Assembly (NCBI GenBank): GCA_030248135.1 | Contig: JASANC010001364.1 | Coordinates: 46,563-110,562, forward strand | Reading direction: 5' to 3' | Origin: Theristus sp. LFF4_11 | Lineage: Eukaryota > Nematoda > Chromadorea > Monhysterida > Xyalidae | Length of the DNA: 64,000 bases | Shown here: piece after piece, positions 22,317 to 33,470 of the stretch | Numbering within the stretch: the stretch's first letter is position 1 | Layout of the letters: each line of letters starts with the position of its first letter | Program-made: the position numbers and the translations under genes | Notes under the pieces: generated by a model | What the model was told of the DNA's origin: nothing | The model's database searches: none | The model's input: the letters and a program-made list of their open reading frames with translations, nothing else

Positions 22317-25300
22317 TCAAGTTTGACATGGTCGATTTCGCAGACATTGCTGCAGCCATCGTTGCATCGGCGGCAGCGCATGCTCAAGCCACTGAATGTT
22401 GTGCTCTATCCGTTCAAGCACTTTCTGACGAAACTTCAGCTCGACGGCGCCAACAACGTCAGTGTCGTTTGCAAACAATACAATCAGCTGCAATTTGTAT
22501 CTTTTCTTTTGGCTCTGCGACTCAAGGCGCTCATTGTAAGGCAAGCAGTTTCACGCTTGACGCGGAAATTTAAAATTGGGGAAGTGACCCGAGTCTCTTA
22601 GATGTGCTGGGGCATTTGGAATTGCCGCGTCGAGCATCAACCTAATTTCGTTTGCCACTGTGAAAGCGTCTACCTTGTCCCTGTAGTCGGGCGTCGTGAT
22701 TCTCTCCCATATCCTGACCAGCATACGTCTCGTGTATCGATTGAATCCAATCAATTCTTTTATCTCTGTCCATCGTTCAATCATAAAGTCTACAATCAGT
22801 TGCAGGCCCACTGACGTTGACTCGCTCAACGTTTCCAGCACCGACTTCAATTGCTCTGCACTTTCACCAAACGGCACCACCATGTTGAAATATCTGTGCA
22901 ACGTTTAGAAGCGGCACCGTTTCGAGAGTCGAATTTAGAAGAACATCGCAAAATGATCGGCTAACTTCGCCAGCAGTCGCACATCGGTCACATGTGACAA
23001 TGCTTTTCTGATTTTGTCATGTTCGTGCGTGGCATTCTGATGTCGTTCAATCAAGATGTGCACAATCTCCGATTCTGCTATGTCCGCCGTGTACAGCATG
23101 CCTGTACTAATCACCAGTGATGCGTCGGAACTGAAATGCGAACACGCGACTTTAATGAACGTACATCGGCTGCGCGAGATCAGATTTCTTCGAAACGAAA
23201 CACGGAAGAATTTCACGATACGAGGCAGACTAAAAGAAATCCCAATTAAGGCAAGACACGTCTCGTGGCAAACCTACAGTAGCGAACGAACGGTGATTTT
23301 AGGCGATGTTTCTAGCCAGGGCTAACCCAGAAAGAGCGTGCAGAACGCCGTCGAGTCCCCAGGGCACCCATCGAGTTTTCTCCGTCATTAAGCGCCTACA
23401 GCGCAGCTGTATACACGCTTCGGCGGGGCTCGATCCCCGAACGCACAGACAACAGTCTAACGCGCTACCACCGAGGTCACGAGGTTGCACGCAACCGTTA
23501 CAAACTAATGCAGTCGTATTGTGACATTTCTTTGTCCCTTATTTTCAGCACAAACTAAAACACGCACTGCAGGTCCATATCGTAGCCAGTGTCATTGTAA
23601 AGCCAGGACAGAAACAGCTCGGTTGCAGTGTGCACACACGCCAGGTGGCCATGCCTGCACGCCATCGTTCGCACCTCCAATCGTTGCTGTCTGACACCAA
23701 AACACCGATTGAAAATGATTAGAGATCTGAATGGCGAGCACAGCCAACAAACAACAGCTCACCTTACGGTGTACGGATCTTGTGGCAGGTCGGGCCAGCC
23801 GAGTCGGTCGTACACTGGTCCAACTAACGACAACATGAACTCCTTCAACGACAAAGTGCAACTGTGCATAACCAGAGCTATGTTTTAGGACATAGCAAAT
23901 CTGGTCGAAAGAACCGCAAACAACGAACCGAGTATTGTTTTCGGGTTTGGTCTGCGCCACTAAATCGCAGCAGTTGAAAGATCTTCATGTCGTTTTGTTC
24001 AAAGATCACCCACGGCGACGAGTCTGCGTGTTCGTGGGGCATCATCGCACGCGCCAATGCCAGCGGCACACCGTAGCCGAGGTGGCCGTGGTAGGCCAGT
24101 TGGAACGCAGACTCCAGCAACGCACATCGGTCCTCCACGTCCAAATCCTGCACTGCGTCATTATCAACATCCTTCACATCGTGTACGTTCAATATTTTCT
24201 CAGTCACAGTTTTCAGTCACACAAGAAAACTCCGCACAGCCAACCGTGATGTGCCGTATCAACTGCGTCCATTGTGACTGTGAGTAATTCACGTGGAAAA
24301 ATCCGTAGTTGTGCTGATTGAACACTGCCCAAGCCGTTGGCTCACTTGCGATTGTTTCTGCAAGCGATTCAATAAAGTCAAAGTCGTAGCTTCACCAAGT
24401 GTGTCAAAGTAAACTGACCAGACATTTCAGCGTCAACGAGATTGACGAGCCGACTGTGCGTGGTGCCCCGTGCGGTGCGCCAAACTGCGTGCACAGGGAT
24501 CTGCCACAGGCGCAATGACTCATCAGCGGCGCTCTCCGTGGTCGCATACTCAATTGGCTTGTGGTAGTTTGAGCGAAACGGTTGCTGACGAATGTGCCCA
24601 CTGGCTGCATCAACCGTCACCAACGGATAGCCCGGCTGCAGCATCCAGGCGTCCATCAGACGCTTCACGTCCATGTTCTCAAAAGAAATTCACAACAACA
24701 CTGCGGAAACGTTACTTTACGTTACTAGAGGATAAGTAGTAAGTGGAAGTGGAATAGTAATCACGTTTAGTCAATGAAAATAGTCACAAAAGAACGTATG
24801 TATTTGGAAAAGCGTGAGATAGGCTTACGGATGCATTGCTGAGTGCTTCCCACAGTTGGTTCGTTTTCGCATTGCTGTACTGGTGAGTTCTCAAGTAGTT
24901 CTGCAAAAAAAAACAGCCTCATAAATTTAACTGAACTGCAATGTAACCTGAAAACCGATTCTATCTCGGATAACATAAATAAATCCATTGATTGTTGCCG
25001 TGATTCAAACTTGCTGACCAACCTGCACGCCGCGTTTGAATGTGTCTTTGCCAATTGTTGCTGCGATCATGCGTAAGAGCGAAGCACCCTGTTAAAGTTT
25101 ACAGTCGCAACCTAATTTCTATTCCGGCATTGGAAAAAATGTTTGTGTCCAGCGATGCAAATTATACCTTCCCATAAGCGACGGAATCAAACAAGTCGCT
25201 GATTTCGTCAGAATCATCGGCTTGCTGCTGCACAGGCCTGGTGTTGCGCCATGAGTCGTCGCGTTGGGCTTTGTACGTTTCACGGTACAGTAACTCTGTT

Positions 25301-28051
25301 TCCTGCGCAGCAGAACTCTCTACTTCAGGTACAGGTTTTTATGCTAAACGACTCGCAAACACATACGGCATGCCACTGATTGGTGTAGTTGTGCATGCAT
25401 TCGTAGGACATGTACGTTGCAAAACCCTCATTTAACCATAGATCGTCCCACCAATCCATCGTGACGACGTTGCCGAACCACTGAAACATGAGAAAAGAAA
25501 TTGTCATTCAGGATTTGAGAATGATGTGGTCATTGGTTGCACACGCCTGAGAATGTAAAAATTATAAATATCTATAAAAATACATATATAATGAAATAAA
25601 AATATATATAAAATATAAAAATGTATATGTAAAAATCGCTGTGTATAAAAATCGGCGTTTTATTGTACGTTTGACTAAACCGTTGGAAAAAGTAAACAAT
25701 AATGATACAACACAACACACCAAAAACATTAATGGTGCAAAATGAACAAAAAAGCAATGATGACGCAACGTATTGAAAAACAGCAAAATGAAGCAACATA
25801 GAACACTAAAAACGATAGTGATGCAACATAAGACACAAAATAGAAAACAGCAAAATGAAGCAGCAATAAACACTGAAAAAACAATAATGATGCAACATAA
25901 GACACAACAAAAAAACAATAATGATGTAGCATAAAACACAAAACAAGTTATGATGCAGCATAAAACATAAAAAACAATGTTGATGCAGCATAAACACAAA
26001 ACACATTAATGACGTTACACAAGACACAAAAAACAATAACGGTGCAACATAAAACACAAAAAATGACACAACATAAAACACGATAAACAATAAATGATGC
26101 AACGTAAAACACGGAAAACAAAAGCTACCTACCATGTGCGCTATTTCGTGGCACACGACCTCAGCTATGTAAACGTACGACTTTACGGACGATGTAGTCG
26201 AGTTCTCGACGTACACAAAATACTGATTGCGATACGTGATTAGTCCCCAGTTCTCCATTGCACCCGACATGAAATCCGGAATGCCGATCATGTCTGAACA
26301 ATATTGGATTCAAAAATGCTGTGGTGTCGTTTTGTTTTCAGTACTGAAAACGGCTCTGAAAAGTATGACACATCATTAAAAGGGGAAAACACCAAGTTTT
26401 GGAAACGATTCGTCGTATGGCATGAGGAAGTAGTCCTCAAAGAAGTCGACAGCGTTTTTGCCAATGTCCAGCGCCAACTGTGTGTAGTCGATCAGTGACT
26501 CGTGCAACCATGTCGATATCTAAAAAGACATTACCATAGTTTTTATAAGACACACACAGATCACAAATGGATGCACGGCTCTAAAATTATTTTCATCTGA
26601 AAATCGACAACATTTTTTTGGTGATGAAAGCCAAAGAATCCGGGCCATTTTTTTGAGCAATTCAAAATTGACAAAACTACTAATGAAGCTTTCTGCCACG
26701 AACAAAACGATCTTTTGATTTATGGGTAGGAGCCATTCATTCACACATGTCCGAATTAGTGGAGTTACTTGTAATCCGGATTTGGTGTACGCAGTTTTAT
26801 TGACGTAATCACACACGACAAAAGCAACCAAATACGTCGACATGGGCACTTTGGTCGTCTCAAACTCGGTGGCCATCGTATCGTTGGACACTGACCAGCG
26901 TCTCTAAAACAAAATGCAAACAAAGTTTACAATTCACTTGACTTCTGAATTCATTTTACTTCTTGATATTATTTTGCTCTCACTTTCGATTCACAAGTTT
27001 AAAAAAAGAAGGTGGTAAGACAGGGTATTGAACTTTGCTCGTATGCAGCCAAACGCGTTGCACTAACAGCTGCGCCACGGTAGTAATAAAAATTTTCGTG
27101 TGTGTGTGCGTGCTGTCGGTTTAGTGAACCAATAAGTGAAGTGAACTGTGAAGGGAATAGTAATTTTTTGTGGGCATAAGCAACATAAAACAAAACTTCA
27201 GCAAAAGAGCGCAAGAGTCGAACACAAGCACCACCTTTGCGGGCATGTTCGACAGCGCTGTCGGGTATTCTTTTGGGTGAACCAAGGTCGTTGTGAACAG
27301 CGCCTTCTTGTTCGGCTCATCAAAACATGGAAACGCCATGCGGGCATAGGTCGGCTCAAACTTGGTGGTTGCCAGAGCCCTTCAACGGGGTTGCGCGGTA
27401 TTATTCGGTTTTATAGTACCACGAATTGCTGTTTGATTGAGCACAAATACCAAAACCATTAAAATTATTGTTAAAAACCGTAATAATGTCAGCAAAAAAT
27501 CCTTCAAAAATTTCTACGCTGAATTCCTGCGTGAGTGTGCAGTACGCTCAAATAAGCGCATACCGCCATTTGCCATTGCTCCAGTATTGACTGCGATAAA
27601 AGCCGTTGAAGATCGGCTTTTCGAGAGAGCCCTGGAACGCGAGCTGCAGTTGGACACTGCCGACCTTCATCTGCTGCCTCGTCTCGACCACCCAGTACTG
27701 GTTGTCCGGGTACGCAAAACTGCTGACGACGCCGATCGACTTGCGGTCACGCGTCACCGTGCATGCGGTGATGTTGAGCCGGTGCGCGTGCAGATAGAGC
27801 ACGTTGGTGGCCTCCTGCACGCGCAGCTCGATCGTGACGTTGCCCGCGAACCGAGTGAACGCTGCGTCCGTCGGCCCGATCGTCAAACGATAGTGCTGCG
27901 CAACGACGCTCTCGGAGAGGCGAGTGTTGCGCCACGGCCTGCGCTGTCTGTTGCCGCGCCAGTCCAACAGCTCTGCCAGGATCACTGCGCCCACGACGAA
28001 CAACAACGCCACCAGCGCCGCTGTCCCGATCGCCTTCGATTTCCAGCCCAT
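22317..28051 (-). CDS. Aminopeptidase N-like M1 zinc metallopeptidase, type II membrane protein
   Basis: Removes N-terminal residues from peptides at the cell surface. Exons in order: 28051-27564, 27379-27235, 26903-26769, 26519-26393, 26293-26133, 25480-25367, 25302-25168, 25088-25023, 24900-24829, 24677-24419, 24357-24245, 24147-23961, 23877-23768, 23686-23568, 23130-22945, 22893-22674, 22487-22317. Phases agree throughout and give 935 aa, normal for the family. Residues ~8-30 form a signal anchor ([19 protein letters not shown]). GAMEN is at 309-313. The zinc site HEIAH is at 347-351, completed across an intron to HEIAHMWFGN, with the third ligand E370 in LNEGFA: an exact HEXXH-x18-E. The C-terminal ERAP1-like domain ends with [13 protein letters not shown]. 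The donors at 23961 and 22945 are weak by sequence and rest on homology. Introns hold a SINE, a minisatellite and a tRNA-like sequence. The start chosen places the anchor at the N-terminus; an in-frame extension upstream is possible. Confidence 0.93.
23290..23495 (-). mobile_element. tRNA-derived SINE, copy 1
   Basis: Read on the minus strand, an A-box-like TGGTAGCGCGTTAG is followed by a B-box-like GGGGATCGAGCCCC (23425-23438), then a unique body (GACGGAGAAAACTCGATGGG) and a short CGTT tail (complement of GAACGAACGG). A second copy at 32272 shares the whole layout. It sits in aminopeptidase intron 14. Confidence 0.8.
25690..26118. repeat. Degenerate ~30 bp minisatellite in an aminopeptidase intron
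   Basis: About 13-14 diverged tandem units of the form AATGATGCAACATAAAACAC are joined by A/C-rich links. The repeat fills most of intron 5. On the minus strand it yields long Cys/Phe/Ile-rich open frames that are artefacts of the unit. Confidence 0.8.
27003..27090 (-). repeat. Diverged tRNA-like sequence (old SINE head or tRNA pseudogene)
   Basis: On the minus strand: GTGGCGCAGCTGTTAGTGCA resembles an A box, and AAAGTTCAATACCC resembles a B box; the unit ends CTTACCACCTTC followed by a T run. The spacing is tRNA-like, but the anticodon arm does not pair cleanly. It lies in aminopeptidase intron 2. Confidence 0.45.
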
Positions 28052-28367
28052 TTTTCGATGGCACAAGGGTGACCCCTGGCGGCAATTCAAACGTTCGGCA
28101 CCATGAACGCACAGTGGTGGTGCTGTAGCAGTTTGGGCGGAGCAAAGGTGCGTCTTTGTTGGAGTATCTATGTCACATAGGTTGCTATGTGTGCCTGTAT
28201 TGGTGTGTTTCGCGTTTATTCTTAATAGACGTTCAATAAACGACCGAAACGAAACGAGCGTAATATGATTGACATTTCCTTGCACACCGGCGTTAAAATT
28301 CCAAGTTCAAGCTTTCTGATTCTGACCACATGTCGTGCAGTTGTGGCGAGGGCAAAAACAAACAAAA

Positions 28368-29155
28368 ATGTTTGCGTTTTTGACAGGCCTGAAAGAGCAG
28401 AAACAGGCCACAGAGAACTATGAAGCCACTGAAAAAGTTGATGTGGAACAGTTGTTCGTTTTTAGTGCGGTATTCCGATGCTTACGCTGGGAAAATTATG
28501 GTGAGTGATTTTTTTCAAGTTACGTCATTTTGTGGTGCAAAAATGAGCCTGCAAAAAACATGTGCTGCAGTTATTGATGGCTGGACAAGACTGACCAATT
28601 TTTTCAGCATTTGAATCAAACCAATCAAACGGAATTATATCAACAAAGCCTTAACTGTTGCATTATTTTTTGCGTTGTCTTGAGTTTTCGAAATCAGAAT
28701 AATCAGACAATTGTTTCAATTAGAATTAATTAGAAATTTTGTACCACTGTATGAAAAGAAAAAACAAACTGGCCAAGCTGTAAACATTCAGCAAAGATTA
28801 TGTTTGTCGGTGGAACAGCCGATTTGAAATTTAAAAAAGCACAGTAAGATTGGTTGGATATTTCCGTTTTTTGTGTTAAATACGTCAACGTTATTTTGTT
28901 TGGAAAATCGTACGTTTTGGATTTTAAAACAAACGCGGACGCCAGCAGCGTTTTTGTTCACTCACGTGTCACGTCAAAGTGTTTTGTTCACTTTTCGCAT
29001 TGACCACTTTTTCAGAGACACGAATATCACAAGGCAACTGTTTAGAACTGATAGATGCTGCAATGGCACGTCAGGGGAAGCCGAGAGGTTTTGCTTTCAA
29101 CGGTGCACATTCTCTGTGCGATTTTATAGCACCCTCCACGCATTCATCAACATAG
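28368..29155 (+). CDS. Possible two-exon small protein, unknown
   Basis: I do not recognise this gene. Exon 28368-28500 opens with an ATG and ends at a strong donor (ATG|GTGAGTG). The next compatible acceptor (TTTTTCAG at 29015) continues the frame at 29016-29155 and gives 90 aa. The protein is acidic at first (EQKQATENYEATEKVDVEQL), then reads FVFSAVFRCLRWENYE, and ends MARQGKPRGFAFNGAHSLCD plus a short tail. Composition is protein-like and the phase fits, but no domain is evident. It would be divergent from the aminopeptidase, with starts about 316 bp apart. It could also be chance. Confidence 0.3.
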
Positions 29156-29872
29156 TTTACGTTTTAGGGGCTCACAAAGCACTGCAGGTATGTATTGTAA
29201 AAGATTGAAATAATTTCAGACAAGTGAATATTCGGAAGCAACGTCAAAGGGAAAATGCACTCTCAGAAGAAAATAGACAAACGGGTCTGCTGTTCGTTTG
29301 ACAGCATTAAATGTTTGTAGCGTTTTTTGAACTTTTGAAAAAATGTGTTCAAAACTACACACACGAGAACGCAGGGATCTAACCATCGGGGATGACACTG
29401 ACATGTCGCATGGACGGAATGTTGCCGAACCTCCGTTTTCTCGTTCGGCACGTTTGTCACCGCAGTTCACACGAGCGCATTCACACGCGCACGCGACCAA
29501 TCCATAAATAGCAGCGCACGGCGTCACGTTTATTATTGGGAGTATTATCGTGGTATAATATTCTCGAGAAACGGGTGTGCATTGTCGATTTTATGCTCAG
29601 TTGACAGCAATTTCATGCAACAATGCAAGTTTATGAACACTTTATAACACGGGATGGGTGCACATAAAGTTAGTTGTCAGTTGTCATGTGTTTGCAGCAC
29701 GTTTGCACTGTTCTGTAAAATACACGCAGGTAAAAGTCAAGTTCACTGCTGATCTTATGCATTACCTTTGGCCAGTTATATTTTCTCCATTTTGCAATGT
29801 TTTGCTGGTAATTTGGCTTGGCACAGTTTCAGTATACTGCTATTTATTTCGGCAAGTTTTTCTGTGCGGTTT

Positions 29873-29883
29873 TTTATATATAA
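29873..29883 (+). promoter_or_regulatory. Possible TATA box upstream of the BPI/LBP gene
   Basis: TTATATATAAG lies about 200 bp before the first BPI codon and is the best TATA match in that spacer. Transcription would start near 29905 and leave a 180-base leader. The assignment is by position and wording only. Confidence 0.3.
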
Positions 29884-30084
29884 GGAATGAGTGGGCATTC
29901 GATGTTGTTTCTTTGATTGATTTTCGAATTGCGTTTGTCTGTCGCCAGTGTAGCGTCTGTTCGCCAACTTATAATCAAGGAACGTATTTTGTGTCCGCAA
30001 GTTTCTAATACGAAACGTTCGTTGTTTGCCACGGTGTCTGCTGTAGCGCCATATTCGGCGGTGCCCGGTGGCTCGCCAACGCAA

Positions 30085-33000
30085 ATGTGCACCGCAGTGA
30101 TGCGCCTGTGGCGTGTGTTGTCAGCACTGGCAGCGTTTGTGCTGTGTGTCGTCGCACAGGCACACGCTGACGCAGCCGCCGACAACCCGGATGTGCTGCC
30201 GTTGCTCTTCCACATCGGGCGACCCGAAAACGCGGGAATTCGAATGCGTTTGACCGATACTGGTCTGCGGTACGTACGCGAGATGGCGATGCGCATTGTC
30301 AGCCGTGAAATCGCGAATCTTCGCTTCGAGAAGCCGGTGACGACGGCGCTACCGGACGGTGTCGGTGCGGTGACCGTGTCGAGGGTGATGGTCGTTGAGT
30401 ACTGGACACCGGAGCACTACCAGTTGGAGCTGGTGCCACCACACTCGTTCGCATGGAGCATGCTCGGCATGGGCGTCCGGTGAGAACAATTCATTTGAAT
30501 CGGCTTTGTCTTCCTACGTCAAAAGAGTAGTCCTTTGCGTCTGAGACGTGGTCATCAATATCCGTTGTGTCAATTTCATATGGCAAGCAGAGCGATAGTG
30601 CTTCAGAGTGACGGGTCTGTTCGATACCAGCATCCGACTGCCGCTGTCGATTGTGCCGATCCGCTCATCGGGACGTTGGGACGCGCTCGTTGACTACATG
30701 GACATTCAGGTGCAGCGCAAGAGCACTCCAAATGACCGCTCAACGCTTTTCATTGATTTGTTGAGCTATGTAGATCAACAAAGATTTGAGCCACGGTGTT
30801 GAGTAAATAAAATACTTTTTTTTACAATTACTGCATTTACTGTAGTTAATTCCACAATTTTCCAAACTGTTTTGCAAAACCACCAGCACCAACCAGGTTG
30901 ATGTTCGTGCCGAGCGAACGCACGACGGTCGACCGGCAGTCAGGGTGACTGACTGCCAAACTGTGGTGCACGGCCTCGATCTGACCATCTTGAACGCTGG
31001 CGTCTTCTTGCAGACCGCGCTTGCACTCATCAAAGGTGTGTTTTTTGTATTGAAGATGGCTTAATTCATGCTATAGCGTCACCAAAATCTGCATTGCTGT
31101 CATTCGGATTGGACCTGCAGCCGGAACAACATGTTGATTTTTCGATCCATTTCAGAGCTTGTTTCTCGTGAAGTAAAACCAATTATCGCCAACGAAATCT
31201 GCAATCGAACAACGACCGTTATTAATGGCGGCTTCAACCGATTACTACGCACGTTGCCGGTGAAGGTGAGCTGCAAACAGAATGCCATTGATGCTGACCA
31301 ATTTGATAAACCAGGAGTCATTGGTAACATTTCACAACACATAATGAGTGTTCCGATGTGAGCTGCTGTACATTCAAATAACCAGAATCGTTCACTTGCA
31401 GATCCCTTTAAACCTTGAAGCCCTCGACGATATTACGAACAAAATCGACTTTCGGTTTCACAAACGGAGCAAGCGTGCGTCCAACTCAGGCGCAACAACA
31501 ACAACAGTAGCAGCAGTGGTCAGAAACGGCAACAACAATTCAAGTGGTGTGGGCGGCGAGCAAATGTTCAACCTGGAAATCTTGGACGTCTCGCATATCG
31601 TGAGACGCATACGAAGCGAAAACCTCGAGCTTGACCTGACCCTGCTGCGCGATCCAACCATAAGCCCGCTGAGGTTTGCAGACACCGAGCATTCCGGCGA
31701 GATCTCGTGGCGTGGCAATGGTGGCACCCCTTTCTATCCGGCACCCATGTACGATGTGCTGCCGCAAGGTGACACGCTGTTCGTAATGTTTGGATATGTA
31801 AGAGCTGGCTCTTGGATGAGTCGGTCGGCTCTCTCATAACGGTCTCTGCCCAAAATCCAAGAGCCATTTTTTGAGTGGATAGTGAACCCGTTTTAGTGCT
31901 CACTAAAGTAGCAATTTCAGTAGCCAATTTCTCATTGCTAACAGTTTGACTGAGCAAAAACAACGACACTTCATTGCAGACCACCGAATGATGCAAGTGT
32001 ACGTGTCTGACTACGTTGCGAACTCACTTTTGTTTGCTGCACACCGTCATCAACTGCTCGACATGCTTGTCAAGGCTGACTCATCGCCAAAACTGGCAAA
32101 ACTGCTGTTGACAACGTGCAATGGATTCTGTGCTGGTGACTTGCTGTGGCCGTTGGCAGATGCCTACCCAGATCATTTCATTGACATCGGCTTCCAGACG
32201 TTGAAGGTCAGTCAACAATTTTTATTCGCTTTTATACAATCACGATCACTGAACTCCTAATTGACAAACGAGCGAACCAACGAACGAACGAACGAACGAA
32301 CGAACGGTTGAATGATTTTGGCGATGTTTTTAACCAGCACTAGCCCAGAAAAACGTACGAACGCCGTCGAGTAGGGCGCCCATTAAGTTTTCTCTGTCAT
32401 TTAGTGCCCATACAGTATACACCCCTCTGTGGGACTCGATCCCCGAACGCACAAATCAGAATATAATGCGCTGCCACTAAGGGCACGAGGGTGACAATAT
32501 CCCGCACATTACAACTAGTGCAAGCACTGTCTTTTGCGGTTTCGCCTGCACCGCAGGCCCCCAGGCTCGTCAGAACGACAAGGCCCGGGCTGCACAGCCG
32601 GCCAAAAAAGGATGAGAGGCACAGACATGTGTGCCTGAGACGTCAGCGAAACAGTGGGTACAGTGAGTGGGACGCACAGAATTGTCACTGCTGCAATATG
32701 TTTTGTGAATGTTTTGCAGATGCCAACGGTTGTGTTCGCAAACGGCACAGCAGCAATCGGTCTCTCAGGCACTGTCACGTTCTTCGTGCGCAACAAAAAG
32801 ACAGATCTTTCAACAGAGGCATGTTCACGAAAGTTTCTTTTTGTGCTTTAGAACAATGGAACCAACTGTTCGAACAATTCAGAAGTGAATGACGTGACAA
32901 CGTTTGTTTTTGAACTGCAACAAAGCCACGGACGATCTTTGCAGACCATTCGTGCCGACATTTATCTGACGGCGAAAGTGCACGTTCAGTTCGACGAGTC

Positions 33001-33319
33001 CAGTCAGAAGATCCATGGTGGCTTGAATCTGGGTCGGTTGAAGTTGAAACTGAAGGAGAGTGCCGTGGACGGCGTCGACCAGTACTTGCTGGACGACATG
33101 GCCGACATGTCCGCTGAGTTCCTCAAGTCCGTTGGCGACGGCGTCTTGGAGAAGGGCATCCCGATGCCACGGATTCAACGGCTCGGCCTCCGCCGGCCGC
33201 GCATCACGTTCCACGATCACTTTCTGCTGTTCGACTCGTACTTTCGCATCGATGAGCAATTCATCGAGGGCGTCGCCGGCAAGGCCACGCAGTTCCTCAT
33301 TGAAGATTACGTCGACTAA
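30085..33319 (+). CDS. BPI/LBP/CETP-family lipid-binding secreted protein
   Basis: Two-barrel lipid/LPS-binding proteins; homologues bind bacterial lipopolysaccharide or transport lipids. Exons: 30085-30479, 30607-30709, 30897-31035, 31156-31265, 31402-31768, 31980-32206, 32720-32785, 32852-33319. This gives about 624 aa from ATG 30085 or 619 from ATG 30100. A signal peptide follows the start (VLSALAAFVLCVVAQAHA). N-barrel hallmarks are PENAGIRMRLTDTGLRYVRE, then VTDCQTVVHGLDLTI. The C-barrel has MMQVYVSDYVANSLL and ends LEKGIPMPRI...ITFHDHFLLFDSYF, the typical BPI terminus. It is longer than the ~480-aa vertebrate proteins because of a low-complexity Ser/Asn/Thr insert near residue 265. The 5' end of the last intron is uncertain: a GT donor after 32785 or a GC-type donor near 32817 both keep the frame. 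An AATAAA follows at 33465. Intron 6 carries a SINE. Confidence 0.88.
32272..32498 (-). mobile_element. tRNA-derived SINE, copy 2, with CGTT-repeat tail
   Basis: The same family as the copy at 23290. The B box on the minus strand is GGGGATCGAGTCCC (32431-32444), and A-box remnants lie at 32465-32479. On the plus strand the 3' tail reads as about seven GAAC units (about 32276-32305). It lies within intron 6 of the BPI/LBP gene. Confidence 0.8.
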
Positions 33320-33464
33320 TAGTGCACACACCCTGTATATCACACACCCTGTGTTCACTATGCGGTACCAAAGTTCTATATTCTCGAGTATTATGTAGCT
33401 TTATTTGTTCGACCCGCAAATATAAACCAGAAACGGGTGTGTCGGTTGTGTCCGTTCGGTTATG

Positions 33465-33470
33465 AATAAA
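33465..33470 (+). terminator. Poly(A) signal of the BPI/LBP gene
   Basis: AATAAA 146 bases after the stop codon, in a T/G-rich context. Confidence 0.55.

Noticed and set aside
25562..26291. Long minus-strand Cys/Phe/Ile-rich frames
   Set aside because: They read through the intronic minisatellite; only the 26133-26293 part is a real exon.
29370..29440. Possible third tRNA-like element (GGTTAGATCCC on the minus strand)
   Set aside because: Only a B-box-like word is present; there is no A box at the right distance and no similarity to the two SINE copies.
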